Positions 27,719 through 37,216 of a stretch of 64,000 bases of DNA are shown here, one piece after another. The stretch is taken from positions 434,001 to 498,000 of the forward strand of contig NZ_CP034248.1 in the NCBI RefSeq assembly GCF_003931855.1, written 5' to 3'. The stretch is from Paenibacillus lentus (GTDB lineage Bacteria > Bacillota > Bacilli > Paenibacillales > Paenibacillaceae). How positions within the stretch are numbered: position 1 is the first letter of the stretch; every line of letters starts with the position of its first letter. Under the pieces are notes generated by a model that saw nothing but the letters and a program-made list of their open reading frames with translations, was not told the origin of the DNA and did not search any database. Position numbers and translations under genes: made by a program.

Positions 27719-28700
27719 GGATCATTCCTCCGACAGAGAAGCCTGCGGATGTGCCTAACAATAACAGCCGCTCTCCCCGCTTGATCCGTCCTTGCTTGAT
27801 AGCTTCATGCAAAGCCATCGGAATGGATGCTGCGATCGTATTTCCGTGCGTTGGTGAAATATTCATTAATTGGTGCTCCGCTATTCCCAGCTTCCTCGAT
27901 ATCAATCGCATAGCCATGGCGCTGCCTTGATGTGGAATGACAAGCTTCAGATCTGCCATCTGACAACCCCCCACTTGGAATAAAGCATCGACAAAGTCAG
28001 GCAATACTTTTGACGCCATTCTGTAGATCGCTGGTCCATCCATTTCAAATAGAAATGGCTCTAGCTGGTCGGTATGCCGGCGATGAATTTTCGTCCCTCC
28101 ACCTCTGATCTGGGAGAGATGAGCTCCTGCACTGAACGTTTGCATCGAGGAACAGATAATCTGGGAGGGTTCATCCTCCTCTGCCCTACTGATCACCACA
28201 GCCGCAGCCCCATCCCCAAACAAAGCCGCACTTTCTTTATGAGACCAATCCAACCCAACCGAAGCCACTTCCGTCGCTACGAGCAGAACACGTTGATAAC
28301 GCCCTGCCGCTACCATATAAGACATAACATCCAGTCCAGTTAAAAAGCTTAAACAAGTAGAATTGATATCAAACGCAGGAACTCCAGAATGCTCTTGCCC
28401 CAATGCCTTTTGGATTAAAGAAGCCGTGCATGGAATGGACTGCTCCACGGTGCCGCTCGTAGATACAAGACAGTCGATATCCGAGAAAACAAGCCCAGCA
28501 TCCTCTAACGCAGCCTCCGCTGCCCTTGCTCCCATGAAAGAAGCTGTTTCCTCTTTTACAACATGTCTAACTCTAACATCTGTTTTCTTCAGCACCCATC
28601 CGCTGGGCACACCTAATTTCTTATCTAAATCTTCTGCTGTAATCACTTGCTCCGGCAAATACTTACCCGTTCCTATTATCTTAATCTTCCGAACTTGCAT
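27708..28700 (-). CDS. Beta-ketoacyl-ACP synthase III / OleA-like condensing enzyme
   Basis: 330 residues with the full thiolase-fold active site: Cys116 in DINSTCLSFLTG, His257 in VIPHQGSA and Asn287 in THGNTIAAS. This class condenses acyl-CoA or acyl-ACP units. OleA, FabH and the HMG-CoA-synthase-like branch share these residues. It opens the seven-gene operon, and its stop overlaps the next start. Because an OleD-like reductase follows, an OleA-like role (joining two acyl chains) is my favoured inference. A damaged duplicate lies at 35231. Confidence 0.88.
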   Translation of the reverse strand: MQVRKIKIIGTGKYLPEQVITAEDLDKKLGVPSGWVLKKTDVRVRHVVKEETASFMGARAAEAALEDAGLVFSDIDCLVSTSGTVEQSIPCTASLIQKALGQEHSGVPAFDINSTCLSFLTGLDVMSYMVAAGRYQRVLLVATEVASVGLDWSHKESAALFGDGAAAVVISRAEEDEPSQIICSSMQTFSAGAHLSQIRGGGTKIHRRHTDQLEPFLFEMDGPAIYRMASKVLPDFVDALFQVGGCQMADLKLVIPHQGSAMAMRLISRKLGIAEHQLMNISPTHGNTIAASIPMALHEAIKQGRIKRGERLLLLGTSAGFSVGGMILEY

Positions 28701-28856
28701 CAGATCAACCTCCAGCTGCTAGAACCTAGCTGCAATAATTTCTACATGAAACTCAAATTAGACCCCGCTTTATTTAGAAACAATCTATGAACATATGGCT
28801 GAGCACTCCGGCTCAACTATATTTCTACAACTTTCTACAACTTTCTACACCCTTTC

Positions 28857-28925
28857 CCAAGATTATAGCCTATTTGTAAAATAGCGGAAACCACAAAAGG
28901 AGACTTCACGAAAGTGGAGTCTCGG
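28857..28925 (-). repeat. Terminator-plus-TATAAT intergenic module, copy 2
   Basis: Minus strand: GAGACTCCACTTTCGTGAAG hairpin, then TTTTGTGGTTTCC and TATAATC (28867-28862). It lies about 155 bases before the synthase start and could both end upstream transcripts and drive the 21-28 kb operon. Three copies of CTTTCTACA-type repeats fill the leader (28828-28850). Confidence 0.6.
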
Positions 28926-28951
28926 ATTTGAAGTTGTTTGTTAAAATCTTC

Positions 28952-29069
28952 TTACATGATACTAACCAGCCCAGCGCCATTACCTTCCGAAAAAACTAGT
29001 AAGTAAATTCTGCTACCATGACAATAAAGTTCAAATTTCCCATTATATTCCCCTTTGGTTTCTATTTTT
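28952..29069 (-). pseudogene. C-terminal scrap related to the 55242 protein
   Basis: Minus-strand reading GKFELYCHGSRIYLLVFSEG then NGAGLVSIM-stop matches the end of the propeller-like protein at 55242 (YKTIGYDGNRLYLLVPSEGN, GAELVSIL). The rest of the gene is gone. The repeated terminator module follows it directly, as it does at 55242. Confidence 0.6.
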
Positions 29070-29079
29070 TTTGTTTCAC

Positions 29080-29128
29080 ATAACGTTGTTGTATCCATAA
29101 CGCGACCTGCTTAGATAACTCTTAAGGT
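29080..29128 (-). repeat. Partial attC-like repeat
   Basis: ATAACGTTGTTGTATCC followed by AACGCGACCTGCTTAGATAA and CTCTTAAGG matches the 5' half of the element at 58465-58610. The other half is missing. Confidence 0.45.
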
Positions 29129-29420
29129 AATATGTATATTTAATTCGTTACAAAAACATGAGACCTTTATCCATAAGGCTTTCACACTTTCACAAGGTTT
29201 GTGAAGAGTGTAAAAGTGGATATGTTTTGTGGGCAAGTAAGACATATACAAAATATCCTACCTACCAATTAAGTTAAGTGGGATTTTCTACGCCGTAGTG
29301 TGCCACTAGTGTATTTACAATATTTATCTGAAATATAAACAATATCCCCCTTGTGTTTTGCAAGTAGAAAATGCTTAGTTTTGCAGCCAAAAGTGCTAAA
29401 CCCACTTGCCAGCATCAAAG

Positions 29421-30146
29421 TTACATAGGAATTCGTTCCATTGCTTGCTTGAAGCGGAAGCTCTCACCTGTGAAGGAAAGAATATGAGCATGGTGCACCA
29501 GACGATCGACGAGTGCTGACGTGAGTTTGGTATCGCCGAATATCGATGTCCATTGACCAAACTCTAAGTTAGATGTAACGATCACACTCTTTTGTTCATA
29601 GCAATCCGCTATCACGTTAAATAATAGTTCAGAACCGGTTTGGTTGAATGGGACGTAACCAACCTCATCAAGAATGAGCAAGTCAACTTTTCTCAACTTA
29701 TCTCGAAATCGGTTAAGTGTTCCCGTCGTAAATTTCTCCTGAAGCATGGCAACTAAATCGGAGGCTCGGTAGAACTGCACCGCATTGCCACGGCGACAAG
29801 CCTCCACACCCAATGCCGTTGCCATATGCGTCTTGCCTGTGCCTACGGCACCCATTAAGAGTAAATTCTCCTTGCGCTCTAACCATTCCAATCCCTGAAT
29901 TTTCTCTGGACTGCTGCCGTTCGGAAAAGTGATATGGTCATAGGCATACCCCTCAAAGGTCTTAATATGCGGAAATCCTGCCTGCTGGACGAGCTTTCCC
30001 AGCTTGGCACGGCGGCGTCCGTCCAGTTCCGCACTTAGAATCTGTTCCACAATGCTTCGAATCTCTTCATTTTGTTGAAGCGATACATAGTCCATGACAT
30101 GGGCCAATCGTAGCTGCCGACATAAATTGGCTAATTCTGTTGGCAT
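29421..30146 (-). CDS. istB: IS21 helper ATPase IstB
   Basis: 241 residues, DnaC-like AAA+ ATPase: Walker A LLMGAVGTGKTHMATAL, Walker B LLILDEVGYVPF, and sensor region VIVTSNLEFGQW. It directs IstA insertion in IS21 elements. It begins one base after the istA stop. Confidence 0.93.
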   Translation of the reverse strand: MPTELANLCRQLRLAHVMDYVSLQQNEEIRSIVEQILSAELDGRRRAKLGKLVQQAGFPHIKTFEGYAYDHITFPNGSSPEKIQGLEWLERKENLLLMGAVGTGKTHMATALGVEACRRGNAVQFYRASDLVAMLQEKFTTGTLNRFRDKLRKVDLLILDEVGYVPFNQTGSELLFNVIADCYEQKSVIVTSNLEFGQWTSIFGDTKLTSALVDRLVHHAHILSFTGESFRFKQAMERIPM

Positions 30147-30147
30147 G

Positions 30148-31626
30148 TTAGCTCACCCCCACAAGCTGGTCGTAGCGCTCAAGAGAGCCCTCCAAACGAG
30201 TTCCCGGGGGCGACAGCTTCTCCTCCCACGTAATGGGCAAGTCTCGGCTTCCATATTTCATACCAAGGATACCCGTGACGCGGGAAACTGCCGCATCCTG
30301 GCCTAGCAAAGCGATTGCCTCTTGGATCTGTTCTATGGTGTACACATCGCTCCAGTGCAACAGCGCCTGAAGGCGCTCTTTTCGCTCAGCCAGATCCTTC
30401 ACCGTCACATACACGTGCAGTGTCTCCGGCAGCATGCGAAGGAACTGCGAATGTGTAACACTGCGCGGTTTTCTCAACCATCCGCTAAATACTTTCGACC
30501 ACGGAACGTCCGCCGTTCGTCCCGTGTAAGGTCTAGGCACCTCCCGAATCTTCTGGTGGTGACCGTTCAGGATAACCAGACGATCCCAGAACGTTTGGAT
30601 CAGCACCTCGCTACCTGGCGCAACCATTCCTAGTAACGGAATCGTCGTATCTTCAATCCGAATTTCCCCGTACTTATTGACTACCGCAGCAGCCAAGCGA
30701 AAAGCATCAAATCCATGCTCCGGCAATGTAAGGAGCTTACGTCGGTCATCCTCCCACAGATCAGCGATTCGGCGGTTTTGAGCATAATGCTTACGCTGGT
30801 GATCTTGAGTTGCCTGCTCAGCGAAATACGCGACAAGTTGTTCATGGTTTTCATAGATGGGAATGGGGACGGCCCAGTTCCTCTTAGAGTAGCCGCATTT
30901 ATTTTCCACATGCCCCTTTTCATGACCGCTATACGGATTGCAGAAGACAGCTTCAAACCGGTAATGGGCACAGAATCGCAGAAAGCCTTCGGTTAATTGC
31001 CGCTCGCCTCCTTTCTCGATATGCACGACGGCGGCAGACAGGTTGTCGAACCATATCCGCTGAGGAACACCGCCCATCTGTTCGAAGCATTGCTTCATCG
31101 CTTCTAAGAAGCATTCCTGATTTTCCGCCGGTGTCGGATAAACGAATGCAGCGTTGCTATGCGGGAAAGACATCACCAGAAGTTTATATGTAAGCATTTG
31201 GTGCCCTTGGCTTACCTCAAGGGTCGTAAAGTCGACTTGAGCCTCTCCAGGCGGATGTTCTAGTCGTTCATACGTTTTGGCACGTTCCAGTTCCATTTCA
31301 CTCTTTCGTTTCTGCACATAGGCTAGCACTGTACGTTGTCCGCCTGTAAATTGATGTTCGTCACGTAACCTTTGAAAAATGCGTACACCTGTATGACGTT
31401 GCTTTCGGGGGAGCAAGCGGTCCTCTTCCAACCACGTATCGACAATCTCCATAAATGCCCCCATGACTGGACTTCTACTTTTTCGTTTGGCCACAGATAC
31501 ATTCCAGTTAGTTTGATCGGCATATTTTTTTGCTGTTCGCCAATGAACCCCCACACGTTCAGCTATTTCATTTACAGAACAGCCTTCTACTTCGCGTAGA
31601 AATCTGATATAGTCTTGTTGAGGCAT
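30148..31626 (-). CDS. istA: IS21 transposase IstA
   Basis: 492 residues from the ATG at 31626, chosen because AAAGGA lies 8 bases upstream and the family begins MPQQDYIRFL-like. An HTH (SVNEIAERVGVHWRTAKKYA) precedes the integrase core with AQVDFTTLEV, RIWFDNLSAAV and GHEKGHVENKCGYSKRN. All expected acidic residues are present. Intact, probably active. Confidence 0.93.
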   Translation of the reverse strand: MPQQDYIRFLREVEGCSVNEIAERVGVHWRTAKKYADQTNWNVSVAKRKSRSPVMGAFMEIVDTWLEEDRLLPRKQRHTGVRIFQRLRDEHQFTGGQRTVLAYVQKRKSEMELERAKTYERLEHPPGEAQVDFTTLEVSQGHQMLTYKLLVMSFPHSNAAFVYPTPAENQECFLEAMKQCFEQMGGVPQRIWFDNLSAAVVHIEKGGERQLTEGFLRFCAHYRFEAVFCNPYSGHEKGHVENKCGYSKRNWAVPIPIYENHEQLVAYFAEQATQDHQRKHYAQNRRIADLWEDDRRKLLTLPEHGFDAFRLAAAVVNKYGEIRIEDTTIPLLGMVAPGSEVLIQTFWDRLVILNGHHQKIREVPRPYTGRTADVPWSKVFSGWLRKPRSVTHSQFLRMLPETLHVYVTVKDLAERKERLQALLHWSDVYTIEQIQEAIALLGQDAAVSRVTGILGMKYGSRDLPITWEEKLSPPGTRLEGSLERYDQLVGVS

Positions 31627-32761
31627 TTTCAACATCCTTTCATTTCTCCTCTCGCTACGTTGTCGCAAACATAACGATAGGATGATAATGGGATGCTGAC
31701 AAGTGTCTCTTTTTTGCATCAAAGTTCGGCATTTTTACGCTGCAATATTAGGCACTTTTATTATGCAAGAAACACCCCTTCTGACAACAAACTGCGGTAA
31801 TCACCATATTCTTCTAATTAATCTATATACAAGAATAAACATATATGTTATAGTCTGTCATAATATTTCCATTACCACAAAATATTGGGTGGAGGTAGAA
31901 AAAGGAGGAGTTTTATATGAGAACAATAAAAATTACAGTCAGTACTTTACTAGCAATTTTCATATTAATGATGGGTACATTAGTTCATGCAAATGTTGGA
32001 AGTGCCTCTCAATTGACTTTACAAGGTACAACTATTTTTGACCTCGACGAATACGGGAAGCAGTTAGAAGATGTTTCAGCAGGAAGCCAAACGGAAATTT
32101 ATATAGATGACTATTTCTTTTCTGATAGTTCAGTGAAGTTACATGGCACAGTATTCACCGCTAAGGATGAAAAGACATTTAATTTAGAAGGTACTCTAAA
32201 GAAAGCTGACTACACTAATACATTAATTGTTGGAAATTTAGTAGATACCTCAGGAAATTATGATGTTATCTTTTTTGGAATAGATAGTGCACCAAATTCT
32301 AACATCACTCTTAATTATGGACAATATTCTGATAATGATACTCTCTTGAAACTATACTTACTTGAAAAAGGCACTCGTAATTTTACAGTAGTTGAATCAA
32401 CTATTGATAACAGTACTCTTAATTTATCTGAACAATTTAATAATGTGTCAGAATTAAATCAAGGAGAATACACTGATATATTTTGGTTCAGTAAAATTCT
32501 AAATCCAATTAAATCTTCCGAAAGTAGCCCCATTGCTAAATTTGCTGTAACAAGCGGTGTATCCGATAAAACATACTCATTAAGCTATGCTATTGGAGTC
32601 GGTACTGTAAATGAAGAAATGGTAGTAAGAACATACGTTGAAGGACCAACTTCAATAAGTAGCGGGTTAACCCCCTAATATTGGACACAGCACCTCTTAT
32701 TCGAATGATTGCATAGAATCGCTCGATGTTTCATAGTTTTTCATCTGATGACGATCATGCC

Positions 32762-33673
32762 TTACACGTTGATTTCCTTGGGTCTTACATTGCCTTGCCG
32801 GACTGCTTCCATGTATTCGTACGGCGACATATCATATATGCTTCCATGGATGCGATTGCGATTGTAATTGTAGATAAAACCGCTAACGATCTTATATGCC
32901 TGTTGGTAGCTCTCAAAATCGTGGCGCTGGTAACATTCCGATTCAAGGATCGAGTGAAAAGACTCGATGTGGGCGTTCTTATTCGGCGTCTTAGGCGGTA
33001 TTCGTTCGTGGATAATTCCAAACTGTTCACAAGCCTCCGCAAACCGATGGCTAATGAACTGTGGACCGTTATCCGATCGAATAATTGGTCGATTCGCCTT
33101 GTCAAAGAGCTGGCGCTTCATTAGTGCCTCCTGCGTGATTTGAACCAGATCCTTAGCCTCGCAGGACAAGCCATGATGATAAGCAACAATTGCTCGGTCG
33201 AACACATCGATGATGCTCATCAGGAAGAAAAAGCGCTGTTCACCTTCGAGCCAACCATACTTAATATCCGTTTCCCACAGTTGATTGGAAGCGGTAATGA
33301 CTTTGTTATTTGCGAGTCGTTTCGGATGCTTGGCCTTGAGCTTCCGCTGAGGGCGAAGCACATTCATTTTCTTGCACAGCCGATAGACTTTCTTCTTGTT
33401 AATCACAAGGTGGTGCTGGCGCCTCAGCATCTTTGTCAGCTTGCGGTATCCGTAGACAGACGTGTACTCATCGGCCAACAGCTCCATGATCCACTCACAG
33501 ATTTGCTCATCGCTAATTCGCTTGTTGTCTTGCGTATATGAGTAACCAGGCGCGGAGCGACCGTTCCTGAGGATTCGCTCAGTTTGCTGATTCGGGCGAT
33601 TCACATGTGCATAATATGTGGAACGCTCCACTTCCAGAATGCGCAGCACAAGGCTGATTGAATAGCCCTGCAT
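32762..33673 (-). CDS. IS3-type transposase OrfB (copy 2)
   Basis: Identical in translation to the copy at 17422; DD-35-E core intact. Confidence 0.92.
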   Translation of the reverse strand: MQGYSISLVLRILEVERSTYYAHVNRPNQQTERILRNGRSAPGYSYTQDNKRISDEQICEWIMELLADEYTSVYGYRKLTKMLRRQHHLVINKKKVYRLCKKMNVLRPQRKLKAKHPKRLANNKVITASNQLWETDIKYGWLEGEQRFFFLMSIIDVFDRAIVAYHHGLSCEAKDLVQITQEALMKRQLFDKANRPIIRSDNGPQFISHRFAEACEQFGIIHERIPPKTPNKNAHIESFHSILESECYQRHDFESYQQAYKIVSGFIYNYNRNRIHGSIYDMSPYEYMEAVRQGNVRPKEINV

Positions 33674-33693
33674 GATGTATTTCTGCGAAATTT

Positions 33694-34020
33694 CTATTTT
33701 ATCCGCAAGTGTGGGTTCGTTTTTTTTAACAGGTCACGGAGGATTTCCCTCTCTAGCGCCTGCTCTGCATAGAGCTTCTTGAGTTTCTCGTGCTCCTTCT
33801 CCAAGGCTGCATAATCTGAGGCTGTAGGAACGAATGAAGCATGCTTCAAAGCATCGCCATCCAATTCGTCAAGATCCTTGCGTTTCAATTCTCTTGCCCA
33901 GCGCAGCACCATCTTCGGATCAAGATCATGCTGCCTGGCTACTGCCGTCATATTGCCGATTTCATGCCCCTTGGATACAACCTTTTTCTTGAAGTTCAGA
34001 TCATACCGTTTTCTTTCCAT
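33694..34020 (-). CDS. IS3-type transposase OrfA (copy 2)
   Basis: Identical in translation to the copy at 18354; HTH plus coil, A8 slippery run retained. Confidence 0.92.
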   Translation of the reverse strand: MERKRYDLNFKKKVVSKGHEIGNMTAVARQHDLDPKMVLRWARELKRKDLDELDGDALKHASFVPTASDYAALEKEHEKLKKLYAEQALEREILRDLLKKTNPHLRIK

Positions 34021-34676
34021 TGCGTTCCCCTCCGACTGATTTCATTCTATCGGAATAAGGGGTGTACTGTCCAAGTTCATTTGGGGGCTAAATAGGTAGT
34101 GATGGGGTATTTAGTACAAAAATATACCCACTATCAACAAGAACATATTCAACTCAAGTCCCAAATGTTAATTCTAACACGTCTAACTTTGAAATTGGTG
34201 TGTCTCAAGATACTGTTCTAGAAGCATATACAGATCCTGGGGATGTTTTCAGATATCAGCAATGGGATGGAAGCTGGCAAAATTCTAGTAGTATTAATCT
34301 CGGATTAAGTTGGAGTTATTCACTTCCAGGGACTGGTTTATCGTTCTCGCCAACTTATACGAATACCACTCAATATACTTCAAAAACTCTTAAAAACTTT
34401 GATAATAGTGGAACAAATAAGGTAAGACAAACAAAGGTTCAATTATCAAAAAATAATATACTTAAAACTCCTTCGCATACATTTGACGTAAATTTTAGCG
34501 TTGGTCATTATAGTACTAATGCTCAAAAGAAACTTAATCTAAAATGGACATATTATGTTTGGAATGCCCAAAGTATTTATAGTTCTGCGGTAGGGCAAAA
34601 AACTAGTAATATGTATTTTTCATATGGATCTTCCAATTGATATTTTATAAAAACTATTACTATAATTAGAATAAGC

Positions 34677-34710
34677 AAAGGTAGAATAATATAATTGTTA
34701 TTCTACCTTT
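34677..34710 (+). terminator. Hairpin after the split secreted-protein gene
   Basis: AAAGGTAGAATAA and TTATTCTACCTTT form a perfect 13-bp stem 37 bases after the stop. The T-run is weak. Confidence 0.6.
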
Positions 34711-34763
34711 ATATTTCATTACAAGTATCATAGTCACAAAAATGATAAGGGAGATATTTAAAT

Positions 34764-35060
34764 ATGTTGGGTTTTTTTGTGATATTTATATGCCTTTTTT
34801 TTCAATTAATCTTTTTATTCAGAAGTAATGACAAAATTAGAGATTTACTATTAATGATGAGTTATTTATTTGTTTTAAACTCAATTTTACTATTATTTGG
34901 ATACGTGCAGACAATACAAGGGGCGACAGATGTATCATATCTCAGTATTTTCACTTTAAAGGCAAGTCAAATATATCCGTACTTTAAAATATCTTTAGGT
35001 TTAGCATTAATAGCTTTCACACTCTTTCTGTTTAAGAGAATACTAAACAGCAACGATTAA
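34764..35060 (+). CDS. Small three-helix membrane protein
   Basis: 98 residues, hydrophobic segments at LGFFVIFICLFFQLIFLF, LLLMMSYLFVLNSILLLFGY and KISLGLALIAFTLFLF. GGGAG precedes the ATG. No family recognised. It follows the secreted beta-rich gene on the same strand, an arrangement echoed by 10751/10481. An accessory or protective role for the secreted protein is possible. Confidence 0.6.
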   Translation: MLGFFVIFICLFFQLIFLFRSNDKIRDLLLMMSYLFVLNSILLLFGYVQTIQGATDVSYLSIFTLKASQIYPYFKISLGLALIAFTLFLFKRILNSND

Positions 35061-35230
35061 ATAATAATGAACATTCTATTAGAGATGTTCACTATTCCTA
35101 TTACTGTTTTTGTATTTTTATCTCACTCCACCTCAGCTCCAGACAACAATTAGTCCAGTGACAACTGTCAGCAAAATACGCTGATGCCGTCCTTATTCTT
35201 CAGCTCTCCTTCTTTGCCTTGAGCTAGTAT

Positions 35231-35965
35231 TTAAGGATCATTCCTCCGACAGAGAAGCCTGCGGATGTGCCTAACAATAACATCCGCTCTCCCCGCTGGC
35301 CCATCCATTTCAAATAGAAATGGCTCTAGCTGGTCGGTATGCCGGCGATGAATTTTCGTCCCTCCACCTCTGATCTGGGAGAGATGAGCTCCCGCACTGA
35401 ACGTTTGCATCGAGGAACAGATAATCTGGGAGGGTTCATCCTCCTCTGCCCTACTGATCACCACAGCCGCAGCCCCATCCCCAAACAAAGCCGCACTTTC
35501 TTTATGAGACCAATCCAAGCCAACCGAAGCCACTTCCGTCGCTACGAGCAGAACACGTTGATACCGCCCTGCCGCTACCATATAAGACATAACATCCAGT
35601 CCAGTTAAAAAACTTAAACAAGTCGAATTGATATCAAACGCAGGAACTCCAGAATGCTCTTGTCCCAATGCCTTTTGGATTAAAGAAGCCGTGCATGGAA
35701 TGGATTGCTCCACGGTGCCGCTCGTAGATACAAGACAGTCAATATCTGAAAAAGCAAGCCCAGCATCCTCTAACGCAGCCTCCGCTGCCCTTGCTCCCAT
35801 GAAAGAAGCGGTTTCGTCTTTTACAACATGTCTAACGCTAACATCTGTTTTCTTCAGCACCCATCCGCTGGGCACACCTAATTTCTTGTCTAAATCTTCT
35901 GCTGTGATCACTTGCTCCGGCAAATACTTACCCGTTCCTATTATCTTAATCTTCCGAACTTGCAT
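35231..35965 (-). pseudogene. Deleted duplicate of the OleA-like synthase gene
   Basis: Residues 1-222 are almost the same as the 27708-28700 protein, including the Cys active site. After DGPA the DNA jumps about 250 bp to the end of the gene (GGGGAGAGCGG...), out of frame, giving the tail RADVIVRHIRRLLC. His257 and Asn287 are lost. The joint lies at a short AGCG match shared by both edges. The downstream flank (35160-35230) also echoes the start of the ATP-grasp gene. Confidence 0.85.
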
Positions 35966-36121
35966 CACATCAACCTCCAGCTGCTAGAACCTAGCTGCAA
36001 TAATTTCTACATGAAACTCAAATTAGACCCCGCTTTATTTAGAAACAATCGATAAACAAATGCCTCAGCACTCAGGCGAAGCTATATTCCTACAATTTTC
36101 TACAACTTTCTACACCCTTTC

Positions 36122-36188
36122 CCAAGATTATAGCCTATTTGTAAAATAGCGGAAACCACAAAAGGAGACTCCACGAAAACGGGGTCTC
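36122..36188 (-). repeat. Terminator-plus-TATAAT intergenic module, copy 3
   Basis: Nearly identical to the copy at 28857, with GAGACCCCGTTTTCGTGGAG-type hairpin. Part of the duplicated 35160-36190 block. Confidence 0.6.
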
Positions 36189-36217
36189 CGATTCAAGTTG
36201 TTTATTAGAAGCTTATC

Positions 36218-36544
36218 TCACGCAATTCTTTCTAATAGTTCTTGCAAAATATCATCTAGCTCCTCTTCTTTCTCATCCCTTGATGAATTATTTAACATTC
36301 TCTCTAGGTCTTCTCGTAATTCTTGCAAGATATCTCTTGGCAATCTATTTACTAATCCGTGAAGCACAAAATACTTCCAACAACCATCATTTGAATTATC
36401 CTTTGCTATTGGCCAATTACCATCCTGCAGCCATTCTAAGAGCTCGGGTAGTATAATTTTCAGCTTTTGTAAGGGTTGATGCTTGAGCAAGCTAACTCGT
36501 TCATAGTCGCTTTTGTGCTGAGGTACTAAGTCTTTAATATTCAT
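36218..36544 (-). CDS. DUF5071 protein
   Basis: From the ATG at 36544: MNIKDLVPQHKSDYERVSLL, then PELLEWLQDGNWPIA and YFVLHGLVNRLP, the DUF5071 pattern (about 110 residues, function unknown). It begins 11 bases after the DUF6933 stop, so the two form a pair. Confidence 0.8.
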   Translation of the reverse strand: MNIKDLVPQHKSDYERVSLLKHQPLQKLKIILPELLEWLQDGNWPIAKDNSNDGCWKYFVLHGLVNRLPRDILQELREDLERMLNNSSRDEKEEELDDILQELLERIA

Positions 36545-36554
36545 AGATTCACCA

Positions 36555-37070
36555 CTATTCAATCTTATTGTTTTTATACCGGTCTTTTAGCTCCTTAATA
36601 AATACATCAATGGGTTCCTTATAATCGATTGGTTTATAAATAGATCTGTTATTCCACTTATGTCGATGATCTTGGTCTTCAAATCCGTCCTTATTATATT
36701 CTAGAGATTTCATAATCATCATGATCTCGTTCAATGTACTTCTTACACTTCTGTTATCTGTTTTTGTGATGACCATCTCATTACAATTCTTTATATAAAA
36801 TTCAATCAGTTTTTCCGGAATATCTTCTAAAGTAAGATATCTCATTAGGTTTGTTATAAAAATCTCTTGCAGCCGATTAGCTTGGTTACTCCTTATTCCA
36901 GAGATAGTTAGACTCAGTCGAGATAAATCGTTCATAAATACATAATGCTTCTTTCGATATAGAGTGAAGATATTAACGTGCCAACTAAAGAATAAGTCAG
37001 TTTCTAATACAGGCTCTGGATTGATATGCAAGTCTTTTAAGGTATCTTTTGTGGCTTTTATAAATAGCAT
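36555..37070 (-). CDS. DUF6933 protein (copy A)
   Basis: From the ATG at 37070 (AAAGGA upstream) the protein reads MLFIKATKDTLKDLHINPEP, FFSWHVNIFTLYRKKHYVFM and NDLSRLSLTISG. This matches DUF6933, a widespread family of unknown role. A near-identical copy lies at 50403. Upstream flanks of both copies also match. Confidence 0.8.
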   Translation of the reverse strand: MLFIKATKDTLKDLHINPEPVLETDLFFSWHVNIFTLYRKKHYVFMNDLSRLSLTISGIRSNQANRLQEIFITNLMRYLTLEDIPEKLIEFYIKNCNEMVITKTDNRSVRSTLNEIMMIMKSLEYNKDGFEDQDHRHKWNNRSIYKPIDYKEPIDVFIKELKDRYKNNKIE

Positions 37071-37216
37071 ATGAGTTAGTCCTTTCATTCGCGTTGGTTT
37101 CAGATAACATTTCAGTATCCAGTAAAGCTTAAAGCTTTTACACACTGGTTTCAACGTGCTTAACCTCGCACGCTATTCGCTGAAACAATTTCACTGCCTC
37201 TAGGCTCAAGCCTCAG

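Larger units (their letters stand above)
29353..31775 (-). mobile_element. IS21-family element
   Basis: 2423 bp. Ends GTGTTTTGCAAGTAGAAAAT and (inverted) GTGTTTCTTGCATAATAAAA match over about 45 bases with gaps. The 5-bp target duplication CCCTT (29348-29352, 31776-31780) fits the family. It contains istA and istB in order on the minus strand. Confidence 0.9.
32663..34095 (-). mobile_element. 1433-bp IS3 element, copy 2
   Basis: Same ends as copy 1; GTAG duplicated at 32659-32662 and 34096-34099. The ORFs are identical in translation to those of copy 1. Confidence 0.93.
31917..34640 (+). pseudogene. Secreted beta-rich protein gene split by an IS3 element
   Basis: AGGAGGAG precedes the ATG; signal peptide ITVSTLLAIFILMMGTLVHA. 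The 5' part ends at 32662 and the 3' part resumes at 34100. Removing the IS plus one GTAG joins EGPTSISS to DGVFSTKIYPLSTRTYS in frame (429 codons with stop). The mature protein is rich in Ser, Thr, Asn and strand-like segments, with no Cys. Family not recognised; it looks exported. A small membrane protein gene follows. Confidence 0.75.

Noticed and set aside
21132..28700. Assignment as a complete olefin (OleABCD) cluster
   Set aside because: No OleC-type beta-lactone synthetase or OleB hydrolase is seen; the ligase is of the F390/PaaK type and extra enzymes are present.
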